Part shown: positions 42,675 through 50,839 of the stretch, one piece after another
Numbering within the stretch: the stretch's first letter is position 1
Layout: every line of letters starts with the position of its first letter
Source: Enterocloster bolteae
Lineage (GTDB): Bacteria > Bacillota > Clostridia > Lachnospirales > Lachnospiraceae
Assembly (NCBI RefSeq): GCF_002234575.2
Contig: NZ_CP022464.2
Coordinates: forward strand, 3,534,001 to 3,598,000
Direction: 5' to 3'
DNA: 64,000 nucleotides
Position numbers and translations under genes: made by a program
Notes under the pieces: model-generated
Seen by the model: the letters and a program-made list of their open reading frames with translations, nothing else
What the model was told of the DNA's origin: nothing
Database searches by the model: none

Positions 42675-43451
42675 CTACCGCCTGCGTTCCCGATCATCAA
42701 TCATGGCATAAAGCTTTCCAAGGGCTTCCTTGATGCCTCCCACCTGGTTGATAAGTCCCGCCTCCACGGCCTGGGTTCCCACCAGAACAGTGCCCAGGTC
42801 CCTGGTCAGCATCTTTGTATTATGCATCAGCTCCCTCAGCTGGTCATAGGCGATATCGGCATGGTTTGATACAAACGTGAGTATGCGGTCCTGTATCATT
42901 TCAAAATACTCGTAGGTCTGGGATGTGCCTATAACCATCCCCGTCATCCGCACCGGATGGATCATCATGGTGCCGGACGGCACGATGAAGGAATAATTTG
43001 TGGACACGGCCAGGGGAACCCCGATGGAGTGGCTTCCGCCTAACACAAGCGATACGGTGGGAAGACTGAGAGACGCAATCATTTCCGCGATGGCAAGACC
43101 CGCGTCCACATCCCCTCCCGAAGTGTTGAGCAGCACCAGAAGTCCGTCCACACTGTCGTCATCCTCTATTTCAGCCAGCTTCGGCAGTATATGGTCGTAT
43201 TTTGTGGTTTTGCTGCTCCCGGAGGAATTCTCATGTCCCTCCACCTCCCCAATGATCGTGATGAGATGGATTTTCCTCTGCCTGCGGTTGTCCTCCAGAA
43301 TGACCTGGCCATACTCCTCCAGCTTATTGTCTTCCTTTTCTTCTATTTCCTTTTCAAGCTTTTTGGCTTCATCGTCCTGCTGGCGTACCTGTCCGTTTCC
43401 GTTTTCCGCCTGACTGTCTCTTTTTTTCCTGTTGTTTTTTCCTTGTCCCAT
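42675..43451 (-). CDS. ClpP-class serine protease, TepA type
   Basis: A 258-residue crotonase-fold peptidase related to Bacillus TepA/YmfB, located beside ftsK/spoIIIE as in many clostridia. The N-terminal 60 residues are highly charged (Lys/Glu-rich coiled coil). The ClpP-like core has LLVLNTSGGDVDAGLAIAEMI, the nucleophile region VLGGSHSIGVPLAVS with a Ser at the expected turn, and MMIHPVRMTG with the catalytic His. It probably degrades or processes secreted or membrane peptides. I start it at the ATG at 43451 (AAGGGTGG before it); upstream in-frame sequence would run into the neighbouring hydrolase gene. Confidence 0.9.
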   Translation of the reverse strand: MGQGKNNRKKRDSQAENGNGQVRQQDDEAKKLEKEIEEKEDNKLEEYGQVILEDNRRQRKIHLITIIGEVEGHENSSGSSKTTKYDHILPKLAEIEDDDSVDGLLVLLNTSGGDVDAGLAIAEMIASLSLPTVSLVLGGSHSIGVPLAVSTNYSFIVPSGTMMIHPVRMTGMVIGTSQTYEYFEMIQDRILTFVSNHADIAYDQLRELMHNTKMLTRDLGTVLVGTQAVEAGLINQVGGIKEALGKLYAMIDDRERRR

Positions 43452-43543
43452 AATCAGACCACCCTTTCGTGAACATTCATCAATTAAGGATAGTCTGCAC
43501 CGTGAACCATAAAATATGCGCTGTCTTTTACAGAGTTTCGCGC

Positions 43544-43577
43544 AAAAATAACCGGCCAGCAGAGACTGCTGACCGGC
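43544..43577 (-). terminator. Intrinsic terminator of the SH3-NlpC/P60 gene
   Basis: On the minus strand GCCGGTCAGCA pairs with TGCTGGCCGGT across GTCTC and is followed by TATTTTTG. It is 29 bases after the stop at 43606. Confidence 0.85.
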
Positions 43578-43605
43578 TTTCTGAATAAAATACCATTTTT
43601 TTAAT

Positions 43606-45228
43606 CTAGTCGCCCAACACATTCCTGATAGCAACCGGCGACCTGTAATTCCAGGTGGAAATCTTGATACCGCTCTTACGGCTGGCCGCATGGACTACCT
43701 GGCCGTTGCCGATGTAGATGGCTACATGGTTTACCTGTCCGCCGCTGCCCGCGTAGAATATCAAATCGCCGGGACGCATGTTGCCGGAGGTAACCGCCTT
43801 GCCCATCTTGGCCTGGGAGCCGGAATAATGTGGAAGGGACACACCGAACTGTTTCATGACCTGCATGGTGAATCCGGAACAGTCCACACCCTTAGTCAGG
43901 CTGGTTCCGCCCCATACATAGGGGTTGCCCACAAACTGAAGGGCGTAATTCACCACTTTGGAACGCCTGGACGCCGCGTTGTTGGCCGCCACCTCAGCAG
44001 GTGAGAACTTGATGGCCTCGTTCAGCGCGTAGCGCACCTCCACGTTGTTGTCCCTGGTGGAAATAAACGCCTTATCCACCTTGCTTCCGTCCTCTTCATC
44101 CACGGAATCCAGATCAATCTCCACCCAGCCGTCTAACTGGGCCACAACCGGATAACGCTCGTCCTTTACAATCTGGGTCCAGATTTTGGCCTCCGTATTG
44201 GGCTCCGTGCGCACATTCAGCACGTCTGTGTTGATAACCGCCTTAAGGGTGGCGTTCTGCATGGCTATATCCTTTGCCTCCTGGCCTGTGGCCGTGTACT
44301 GGGGGTCTGCCGAGATATAACCGATGATGGGGCCTGACTTAATCTTATACCAGCCGTCCAGGGTCTCCAGGATCTCGCCTGCCGCCTTGCTGGTCATCTT
44401 ACCTATAATCTTGCCGTCTGACTTTGGCTCCTGGCGCACGTTCAGGTAGTTGTTCACCTTGGAAATCACCAGATTGTCATACTGGTTGATGGCCATGGCC
44501 TTCATATCCATTTTACGTCCTTCGTTCAGGGAATAGGCCACCTCAGCATATTCAGAGGAAATATATCCCTCCTCTATCTGAATCCAGCCGTCCTCCAGCC
44601 CCTTGACCACGTAGCGCTCTCCCTTTAATGCCTGTCCGATAACATTTCCCGGATCCAGGGCAGGGGCCTGACGGATGTTCAGGTTGTCCGCCGTCACCGT
44701 GGCACGCAGCTTGACAAGCTCCTTTGCCTTTTCCCTGGCTTCGTCTCCGGTCAGAAGGTACTGGTTGCTGATGTAGCCCTCCACCCCGCCGGAGGTGATG
44801 TGGGACCAGTCCCCTTCCGTCGCCAGAATCTCGCAGGCTCCGTCTCCTGACAGCTTACCTATGATCTTGCCGTCAGTGCTTGGAGTCTCCCTTATGTTGA
44901 GGTAGCCGGACACCTGCACGATACCCAGATTGCTGTAGGAGCTGATTACATTGTCAATCTCCTGGGCTTCCTTCTGAGCTGCTTCCTCCTCAGGGGAAAC
45001 ACCGGCCGGATCCGCCTGGGCCGGGGTGGCGTTTCCCACCTGTCCCGTGGGGGCCGGTCCCGCTGCTTTGCCGGATACCGGCTTCTTGACTGACTTTACT
45101 CCCAGCACAATGATTCCCACTGCTGCGATGGCAGCCAGCAGAAGCACCAGGTATCTGGGGTCCAGACGTTGATTCCGTTTTTTTCTGGCCTTGTTCAGGC
45201 TCGATAGATAATCCTTATGTTCAAGCAT
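43606..45228 (-). CDS. SH3-domain NlpC/P60 peptidoglycan endopeptidase
   Basis: Cell-wall hydrolase of 540 residues. A short Lys/Arg-rich cytoplasmic tail is followed by one membrane helix (about 27-45) and a Pro/Ala linker. At least four bacterial SH3 repeats follow, recognisable by LNIRETPSTDGKIIGKL, LNIRQAPALDPGNVIGQ, LNVRQEPKSDGKIIGKM and LNVRTEPNTEAKIWTQI. The C-terminal NlpC/P60 catalytic domain has Cys450 (VDCSGFTMQ), His501 (VNHVAIYIG) and His513. It probably cleaves stem peptides between residues 2 and 3 during growth or separation. No strong ribosome site precedes the ATG. Confidence 0.95.
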   Translation of the reverse strand: MLEHKDYLSSLNKARKKRNQRLDPRYLVLLLAAIAAVGIIVLGVKSVKKPVSGKAAGPAPTGQVGNATPAQADPAGVSPEEEAAQKEAQEIDNVISSYSNLGIVQVSGYLNIRETPSTDGKIIGKLSGDGACEILATEGDWSHITSGGVEGYISNQYLLTGDEAREKAKELVKLRATVTADNLNIRQAPALDPGNVIGQALKGERYVVKGLEDGWIQIEEGYISSEYAEVAYSLNEGRKMDMKAMAINQYDNLVISKVNNYLNVRQEPKSDGKIIGKMTSKAAGEILETLDGWYKIKSGPIIGYISADPQYTATGQEAKDIAMQNATLKAVINTDVLNVRTEPNTEAKIWTQIVKDERYPVVAQLDGWVEIDLDSVDEEDGSKVDKAFISTRDNNVEVRYALNEAIKFSPAEVAANNAASRRSKVVNYALQFVGNPYVWGGTSLTKGVDCSGFTMQVMKQFGVSLPHYSGSQAKMGKAVTSGNMRPGDLIFYAGSGGQVNHVAIYIGNGQVVHAASRKSGIKISTWNYRSPVAIRNVLGD

Positions 45229-45317
45229 GATTCTATAATCTCCAACTCATTATTCGCCATAAAAGCTCATATGACGTTAAGTATATCATAAAAACAGACT
45301 CGAAAATGTGAAAAATT

Positions 45318-45378
45318 TCTTAAATTTTGCCGGTCCCCGAAGTATTTACATGAAATGCCCCGGAAACCGGCAATTTTA
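45318..45378 (-). terminator. Possible terminator of the TrpXYZ-type ABC operon
   Basis: TTGCCGGT and ACCGGCAA arms (near 45366-45374 and 45327-45334) close a loop with further CCCC/GGGG pairing. AAATTTAAG and ATTTTT follow on the minus strand. The T-tract is imperfect. Confidence 0.45.
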
Positions 45379-45392
45379 CCACCTGATAGGGA

Positions 45393-46190
45393 TTACTTTG
45401 AGAGCAGCATGCGGTCATTGGCAAACTGTCCTCCGCTGGCCTCTGCAAACTTGGCAAGAAGGTCCTCTACGGTCAGGTTCTGCTTTTCCCTGCCGGATAC
45501 GTCATAGATAATCCGCCCGTCATTCATCATGATAAGCCGGTTTCCTATCTGGATAGCGTCCTTCATATTATGGGTCACCATAAGAGCTGTCAGGTTCTGC
45601 TCCGTCACCATCTCATTAGTCAGGTCCAGCACCTTCCTGGCCGTCTGCGGGTCCAGGGCTGCCGTATGCTCATCCAGCAGGAGAAGCTTGGGCTTTTGCA
45701 GTGTTGCCATGAGAAGGGTAAGGGCCTGTCTCTGGCCGCCTGAGAGCAGTCCCACCTTACTGCTCATGCGGTTCTGAAGGCCAAGTCCCAGCCTGGTCAG
45801 CAGGTCGTGGTAATAGTCTTTCTCATTGGCCCTGATTCCCCATCCCAGCCCTCTTTTCTGGCCCCTTCTGAAAGCCAGGGCCATATTTTCCTGTATTTCC
45901 ATGCCGGCCGCCGTACCCTTCATAGGGTCCTGGAACACCCGGCCAATGTATTTGGCCCGCTTGTATTCGGGCTGCCTGGATATATTCACACCGTCAATCT
46001 CGATCTTTCCGGAATCAATGGGGTACACGCCGGCTATCATGTTGAGCATGGTGGACTTGCCCGCTCCGTTTCCCCCGATGACTGTCACAAAATCCCCGTC
46101 GTTCAGGGTCAGGTCAATGCCGTTTAATGCCTTCTTCTCATTGATGGTGCCTTTGTTGAATGTTTTGCGCACATTGGTCATGATCAGCAT
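45393..46190 (-). CDS. ABC importer ATPase (TrpZ-type)
   Basis: ATP-binding subunit of about 265 residues. It has Walker A GGNGAGKSTMLN, the Q-loop FQDPMKG, the ABC signature LLSGGQRQALTLLMA, Walker B LLLLDEHTAALD and the H-loop MVTHNM. It belongs to the group of uncharacterised ATPases paired with PF04392 binding proteins. The start at 46190 overlaps the permease stop as TAATG behind GGGGGG, so translation is coupled; a longer start upstream lies inside the permease gene. Confidence 0.93.
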   Translation of the reverse strand: MLIMTNVRKTFNKGTINEKKALNGIDLTLNDGDFVTVIGGNGAGKSTMLNMIAGVYPIDSGKIEIDGVNISRQPEYKRAKYIGRVFQDPMKGTAAGMEIQENMALAFRRGQKRGLGWGIRANEKDYYHDLLTRLGLGLQNRMSSKVGLLSGGQRQALTLLMATLQKPKLLLLDEHTAALDPQTARKVLDLTNEMVTEQNLTALMVTHNMKDAIQIGNRLIMMNDGRIIYDVSGREKQNLTVEDLLAKFAEASGGQFANDRMLLSK

Positions 46191-47125
46191 TATACATTCC
46201 CCCCTTCCGAATATTCCTTGTAGGTCCTCCATTTATTGGCAGCTACCGGGATACAGAGAGCCAGGGTAACCACAATGGCGGATAAAAGCTTCATATAATT
46301 CGGATTCATGCCCATCTTAATGACAAAGGCCCGGATGACAAAATAGATCACGGAGCCGATGACTGCCGCTGACAGCTTAAGGGCAAAGTTACGGAACCAG
46401 CCAAAGAGCACCTCCCCGATGACAATGGCTGCCAGTCCAATAACAATGGCTCCGGTACCCATCTGGATATCCGCGTACTTCTGCCCCTGGCACACCAGGG
46501 CGCCGGACATGCCCACCAGACCGTTGCTGAGCATCAGTGCCAGCAGCTTGGTCCACTTGGTATTGACTCCCAGGGCGCGGATCATGTCCTCGTTATTTCC
46601 TGTTGCCCTCAGGGCGCTGCCTATCTCCGTGCCGAAAAACCAGTACATCACGACAACCATAAGTATGGCTGCCGCAATGCCGATGACCTGGGACGCCTGG
46701 GCCTGGTTAAAGCCCGTGGCGGAAGAAACCATGGTCACAATGGACTTGGACTTGAGAAGGGGAATGTTGCTGCTTCCTCCCATAATCCACAGGTTGATGG
46801 ACCACAGGGATATCTGGGTCAGAATTCCGGCCAGTATGGAAGGTATCTCAAATACCGTGTGAAGGATGCCTGTCACAAAACCCGCCGCCATTCCTGCCAG
46901 GGTGGCTATAAACAGGGCTGCAACCGGATTCATTCCCCTGCCCACAATCAGCGTGGCACAGACGCAGCCTCCCAGTGCAAAGCTTCCGTCTACGGTCAAA
47001 TCCGCAATGTCCAGAAGCTTGAAGGTGATGTATACCCCCAGCACCATGATTCCCCAGAGCACGCCCTGTCCCACTGCATCTAACAGATTGGGGCCCATGC
47101 CCTGCATCAGATTCGCAAAATTCAT
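46190..47125 (-). CDS. ABC importer permease (TrpY-type)
   Basis: Membrane subunit of 311 residues with eight to ten helices. It begins NLLDAVGQGVLWGIMVLGVYITFKLLDIADLTVDGSFALGG, the hallmark of COG4120-type permeases related to branched-chain amino acid permeases. It pairs with the ATPase it overlaps and with the binding protein 285 bases upstream. The gap before it contains a hairpin and a 19-bp tandem repeat, which may lower its expression relative to the binding protein. Confidence 0.92.
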   Translation of the reverse strand: MNFANLMQGMGPNLLDAVGQGVLWGIMVLGVYITFKLLDIADLTVDGSFALGGCVCATLIVGRGMNPVAALFIATLAGMAAGFVTGILHTVFEIPSILAGILTQISLWSINLWIMGGSSNIPLLKSKSIVTMVSSATGFNQAQASQVIGIAAAILMVVVMYWFFGTEIGSALRATGNNEDMIRALGVNTKWTKLLALMLSNGLVGMSGALVCQGQKYADIQMGTGAIVIGLAAIVIGEVLFGWFRNFALKLSAAVIGSVIYFVIRAFVIKMGMNPNYMKLLSAIVVTLALCIPVAANKWRTYKEYSEGGNV

Positions 47126-47250
47126 ATCTTATATTTACCTCCCTTTCCGTCTCTATTCCTTTGTATCATTTGATAATGTAAATAGCTTGCCCAAACCGCT
47201 GTTCCCGGAAGCCTTACAGCTTGAGCAAACCATCTACCTTCTTTGCCGGA

Positions 47251-47325
47251 CGCCATTTTATCCGATGACCGCCATTTTGCCCGATGGCCGCTATTTTGCC
47301 CGATGACGCCATTTTGCCCGATGAC
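47251..47325. repeat. 19-bp tandem repeat, four copies, inside an ABC operon
   Basis: Units of CGCCATTTTGCCCGATGAC at 47251-47269, 47270-47288 and 47289-47307, and an 18-base copy at 47308-47325, each differing at zero to two positions. The tract lies in the untranslated gap between the binding-protein and permease genes. With no spacers it is not a CRISPR array. Confidence 0.9.
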
Positions 47326-47326
47326 C

Positions 47327-47381
47327 GAAAAGAGGGTGCTGCAGGCCAAAGCGGTTTTCACCGTCTCTGCCCCGCAGCACC
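47327..47381 (-). terminator. Intercistronic hairpin, possible partial terminator
   Basis: On the minus strand GGTGCTGC and GCAGCACC (47374-47381 and 47335-47342) enclose an inner ACGGT-GAAA-ACCG hairpin, followed by CTCTTTT. It lies 30 bases after the binding-protein stop. Such structures commonly keep binding-protein levels above the membrane subunits. Confidence 0.7.
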
Positions 47382-47410
47382 GCCTGTATCATCCTGAGCT
47401 GCCTGACTGT

Positions 47411-48475
47411 CTATTTTAATCCGGATACATCAATCCCAAGTGTCTGGGCTGTTTCCTCGTTCACTGTCAGCTCGCACTTCTCAGCCGGCAGGTACTCAAT
47501 CGGCATATCAGCCGGTGACGCTCCCTCGGTGAGGATTTTCACAGCCTGCTGGCCGGTCATGTATCCCAGCTGGTAATAATCAATGCCGTATGTAGCCAGT
47601 CCGCCGTTCTGCACCATGCCTGCCTCGCCGCAGATAACCGGCAGATTGTTGTCTCCTGCCACCATTCCAACTGTGGCCATACCTGCTGCGATTACGTTGT
47701 CCGTTGGGGCGTAAACCGCATCCACGGCACCTACCATGGACTGTACCACGGTCTGAATCTCATTGGAACTGGATACCGTGTATTCCTTGCTCTCCATGCC
47801 TGCCGCCGCAATGGCTTCCTTTGCCATGTCAGCCTGGATCTTGGAGTTGGACTCTGCGGAGCAGTACAGCACGCCCACGGTCTTGGCTTCCGGAACCAGC
47901 TGCTTAAGCAGGTCAATCTGCTCCTTCACAGGAGTCAGGTCAGAGGTTCCTGTAACATTTGCTCCCGGCTTTTCATTGGTGTCAACCAGACCAGATTCAG
48001 CCGGGTCTGTCACTGCGGTAATCAGGACAGGGGTATCTTCCACTGCGCCCACCATGGCCTGGGCAGCCGGTGTGGCGATGGCCAGAATCAAATCCTTCTT
48101 CTCATTGGCGAACTTGGACGCCACTGTCTGGCAGGCTGACTGGTCGCCGGAAGCATTCTGCTGGTCAACCTCGTAAGCGATTCCAGCGTCGTCTAAAGCA
48201 GCGATGAAACCGTCATTGGCAGCGTCCAGGGCGGTGTGCTGCACCAGCTGGAGTACGCCAATCTTATAGGTGGTTCCCTCTGCCTTTGCAGCAGTCTCAC
48301 TCTCTGAGGCCTCTGCCCCGGTTGTCTCCTCCGCCTTTGAAGCCGTATCAGCTGCTGTCTCCTGGGTCTTGGCGGCAGCTGACGTGGTTTCAGCCGTATT
48401 GCCTGCGCAGGCCGTCATGGACAGAACCATGGCGCCGGCTAAAACCAGGGACATGATTTTTGATGTCTTTTTCAT
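47411..48475 (-). CDS. ABC importer substrate-binding lipoprotein (TrpX-type)
   Basis: A 354-residue binding protein of the PF04392 family. A lipoprotein signal ends with the lipobox MTACAGN (lipid-bearing Cys), then a Thr/Glu/Ala-rich linker. The fold includes YKIGVLQLVQHTALDAANDGFIAALDDAGI and YSTESNSKIQ-like repeats typical of TrpX; family members bind tryptophan, tyrosine or other small ligands. The ligand is not fixed by sequence. The ATG at 48475 follows AGAGGAG; the promoter is at 48529-48557. It is cotranscribed with the permease and ATPase. Confidence 0.93.
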   Translation of the reverse strand: MKKTSKIMSLVLAGAMVLSMTACAGNTAETTSAAAKTQETAADTASKAEETTGAEASESETAAKAEGTTYKIGVLQLVQHTALDAANDGFIAALDDAGIAYEVDQQNASGDQSACQTVASKFANEKKDLILAIATPAAQAMVGAVEDTPVLITAVTDPAESGLVDTNEKPGANVTGTSDLTPVKEQIDLLKQLVPEAKTVGVLYCSAESNSKIQADMAKEAIAAAGMESKEYTVSSSNEIQTVVQSMVGAVDAVYAPTDNVIAAGMATVGMVAGDNNLPVICGEAGMVQNGGLATYGIDYYQLGYMTGQQAVKILTEGASPADMPIEYLPAEKCELTVNEETAQTLGIDVSGLK

Positions 48476-48528
48476 AATACTATCTCCTCTTTCCACATAA
48501 GAATTCGTCCTCTGTCAGGACTTTTCCT

Positions 48529-48557
48529 ATCATACTACAAAAAAATTGCGCCGTCAA
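48529..48557 (-). promoter_or_regulatory. Promoter of the TrpXYZ-type operon
   Basis: TTGACG (48557-48552), exactly 17 bases, TATGAT (48534-48529), with a start codon 54 bases on. Confidence 0.82.
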
Positions 48558-48632
48558 TTTTATTACTTTAAATTTCTGTGATTTTAAAGTAATAAAGTGA
48601 AAAACTGGTGTTTTTTGCAGATATTTCCATTA

Positions 48633-50030
48633 TTATTTATGCATATCGAGAGGAATGGTGACAGTAAACTCTGTGCCCTTGTCTAACTCAGAGGTCACAT
48701 GGATGGTTCCATGGTAAAAATTCACGATGTGTTTCACAATGGACAGCCCCAGCCCCGTACCGCCCTGTTTGCGGCTGCGGCCCTTATCCACCCTGTAGAA
48801 CCGCTCGAATATGCGGTCCAGGCTTTCCTTTGGAATTCCCACGCCGTTATCCTTTACCCTTACCAGCATGTCATCTCCCTGTTCCCCCACCGTAATCCAC
48901 ACCTGGCCTCCGGGCCGGTTGTACTTGATGGCATTGGTGGCCAGGTTGGTAAACAGCTCCTTCATCTGCTGCAGGTTAGCACGGATACACAGGGGCTTGC
49001 AGTCCACATGGAGAAACACCTGGCAGGAGGCGGCCAGCGGCTTTAGGCTGTCCATGATCTCCTGGAGAAGCACGCTGATTCTCACATCGGAAAACATTAC
49101 CTCGGCATCCATGGATTCCAGGCGGGATATCATCAGAATGTCGTTGATAAGCCCTGTCATTCCAGCGGCCTCCTTCTTGATTCTCTTTGCGAAATCCAGC
49201 TTCAGGCCGTCATCCTGAATCATGCCGCTCTCCAGTAACTCCGCGTAGCCCTGGATGGAGGTGATAGGAGTCTTAAGCTCATGGGACGCGTTGCTGAAAA
49301 ATTCCTGGCGAATCTGTTTTTCCTTTTCAATCTGGCTTAAATATTCCTTTACGTCCTTTGACATATTCATGATGGTCCCGGCTATGACGTTGATTTCAGG
49401 GTATTGGCAGCTTTCAAACTGCAGCTCCGTGTAATCCCCCTTTACCTTCATCACGGCTTTCGAGATATCGCGCAGGGGTCTGGTGACCGATGACACAAAG
49501 CGCCTGGTGGTCACCACGGAGCAGACCATGGCCATAAGGAAGCTTAAAATGGCTGCCGGAAACAGCATGGGAAGGTATTCCTGTATGCCGGAATAGGGCA
49601 CGGCCAGGCGGAGCACCATGTCTGAATACTCAGAGCGGCAGGCCACATAGAGCATGGTTTTTCCCAGTGTTTTGGAATAGCGTCTGGCATACCCCTCCCC
49701 GTGCTCCATGGCTGCCTGTATCTCCTCACGTCCCTGGTGGTTGTCCAGGTACTCGGCATCCGCGTCAGAATCTGTTACAACGGTTCCATCCGACTTTATA
49801 AGGGTCACCCTGCTGGAATCCTGGTCCGTAAACGCCTCCAGGCGCTCCATCTGCTCCATTAAGTCCCTGTCATAATCCAGGATGCTGTCCACGGCCTTGA
49901 TGGTGTAGGTCATATCATTTTTGGAGTTTTTTAACATCATTTTGCTGCTGGCAATATAAAAGATGACGCTGTTAATACACAGCGCCGCCAAAAGTACCAG
50001 GATAAAACGTTCCAATAATGCTTTACGCAT
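48633..50030 (-). CDS. Sensor histidine kinase, PhoR-like
   Basis: A 465-residue membrane kinase. Helix 1 is at about 7-30, an extracellular domain at 31-165, and helix 2 at about 166-188. A HAMP domain follows, then HisKA with FFSNASHELKTPITSIQGYAELLESG (phosphorylated His near 250) and HATPase_c with NLATNAIKYNRPGG, DNGVGIPKESLDRIFERFYRVDKGRSR and GGTGLGLSIVK. It lies 26 bases after its response regulator. The domain order and the Pho-box-like array upstream of the pair suggest a phosphate-responsive PhoR; the signal itself is not proven. Confidence 0.92.
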   Translation of the reverse strand: MRKALLERFILVLLAALCINSVIFYIASSKMMLKNSKNDMTYTIKAVDSILDYDRDLMEQMERLEAFTDQDSSRVTLIKSDGTVVTDSDADAEYLDNHQGREEIQAAMEHGEGYARRYSKTLGKTMLYVACRSEYSDMVLRLAVPYSGIQEYLPMLFPAAILSFLMAMVCSVVTTRRFVSSVTRPLRDISKAVMKVKGDYTELQFESCQYPEINVIAGTIMNMSKDVKEYLSQIEKEKQIRQEFFSNASHELKTPITSIQGYAELLESGMIQDDGLKLDFAKRIKKEAAGMTGLINDILMISRLESMDAEVMFSDVRISVLLQEIMDSLKPLAASCQVFLHVDCKPLCIRANLQQMKELFTNLATNAIKYNRPGGQVWITVGEQGDDMLVRVKDNGVGIPKESLDRIFERFYRVDKGRSRKQGGTGLGLSIVKHIVNFYHGTIHVTSELDKGTEFTVTIPLDMHK

Positions 50031-50056
50031 GTCTTCCTCCTTGGTTTCCTGTCATG

Positions 50057-50734
50057 TTATCTCACCATACGGTAGCCCACGCCCCGGACCGTCTTAATGC
50101 AGGCACCGCCCTCTTCTCCCAGCTTCTGGCGAAGGGTGCGGATGTGCATGTCAAGGGTTCTGGTCTCTCCATCGTACTCATAACCCCAGATGCGGTTGAG
50201 CAGTTCATCCCTGGTCACCACCCTGGACTGGTTCTCCAGCAGATAAACCAACAGCTCAAATTCCTTCAGTGTAAGCTCTACCAGCCGGCCGCCGCTTGAC
50301 ACCTCCCTGGTCTTGCGGTTGACCTGGATGTCCTGGTAGAACAGCACATCCCTGTCCTCCTCCCGTTTGGTCCTGCGCAGCAGGCTGCGGATGCGGGCCG
50401 ACAGCTCCAGAACCCCAAAGGGTTTTACCATGTAATCGTCTGCCCCGCAGTCCAGCCCAACCACCTTGTCAAGCTCCTTTTCCTTGGCCGTCAGGAGCAT
50501 GATGGGCACATATTTTAACTGCTCCGTATTTCTTACCTCCTTGATGGCCTCTGTGCCGTCCATCCCCGGAAGCATCCAGTCAAAGATTACCAGGTCCGGC
50601 TTTTCCTCCCTCATCCTGGCCAGGCCTTCCTCCGCGGTTTCAAACCCTTCAGCCGCATATCCAAAGCCCTCCAGGGCAATTTTCAACAGATTCATGATGT
50701 TTTCATCATCCTCAATAATATAAATCCGTTCCAT
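50057..50734 (-). CDS. OmpR/PhoB-family response regulator
   Basis: A 225-residue regulator. The receiver domain has phosphoacceptor Asp52 in DLVIFDWMLPG and Lys near 105. The C-terminal winged helix carries LTLKEFELLVYLLENQSRVVTRDELLNRIWGY and the terminal TVRGVGYRM. TTTACA-type boxes phased by 11 bp lie in its leader (50769-50829), the known arrangement of Bacillus PhoP and related sites, so it is probably PhoP/PhoB and autoregulated. The gene leads a two-gene operon with the kinase. Confidence 0.93.
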   Translation of the reverse strand: MERIYIIEDDENIMNLLKIALEGFGYAAEGFETAEEGLARMREEKPDLVIFDWMLPGMDGTEAIKEVRNTEQLKYVPIMLLTAKEKELDKVVGLDCGADDYMVKPFGVLELSARIRSLLRRTKREEDRDVLFYQDIQVNRKTREVSSGGRLVELTLKEFELLVYLLENQSRVVTRDELLNRIWGYEYDGETRTLDMHIRTLRQKLGEEGGACIKTVRGVGYRMVR

Positions 50735-50768
50735 TTTCCAACTACCGCCTTTCCCGGCATACAGCCTA

Positions 50769-50829
50769 TGTAAACAGCATACCAGACTGAAGTAAAATCC
50801 ACCTCATGGGAATGTAAAACTTGTGTAAA
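50769..50829 (-). promoter_or_regulatory. Array of 11-bp-phased Pho-box-like hexamers
   Basis: On the minus strand TTTACA at 50829-50824, TTTACA at 50818-50813, TTTACT at 50796-50791 and TTTACA at 50774-50769. The spacings are 11, 22 and 22, all multiples of one helical repeat. TTTACA-N5-TTTACA is the classic PhoP box of Bacillus. The array fills the gap between the dipeptidase stop and the response-regulator start, supporting autoregulation. Confidence 0.65.
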
Positions 50830-50839
50830 GTTTTTCCCG

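Noticed and set aside
47251..47325. CRISPR array
   Set aside because: The 19-bp units are directly adjacent with no spacers and no cas genes are in the window.
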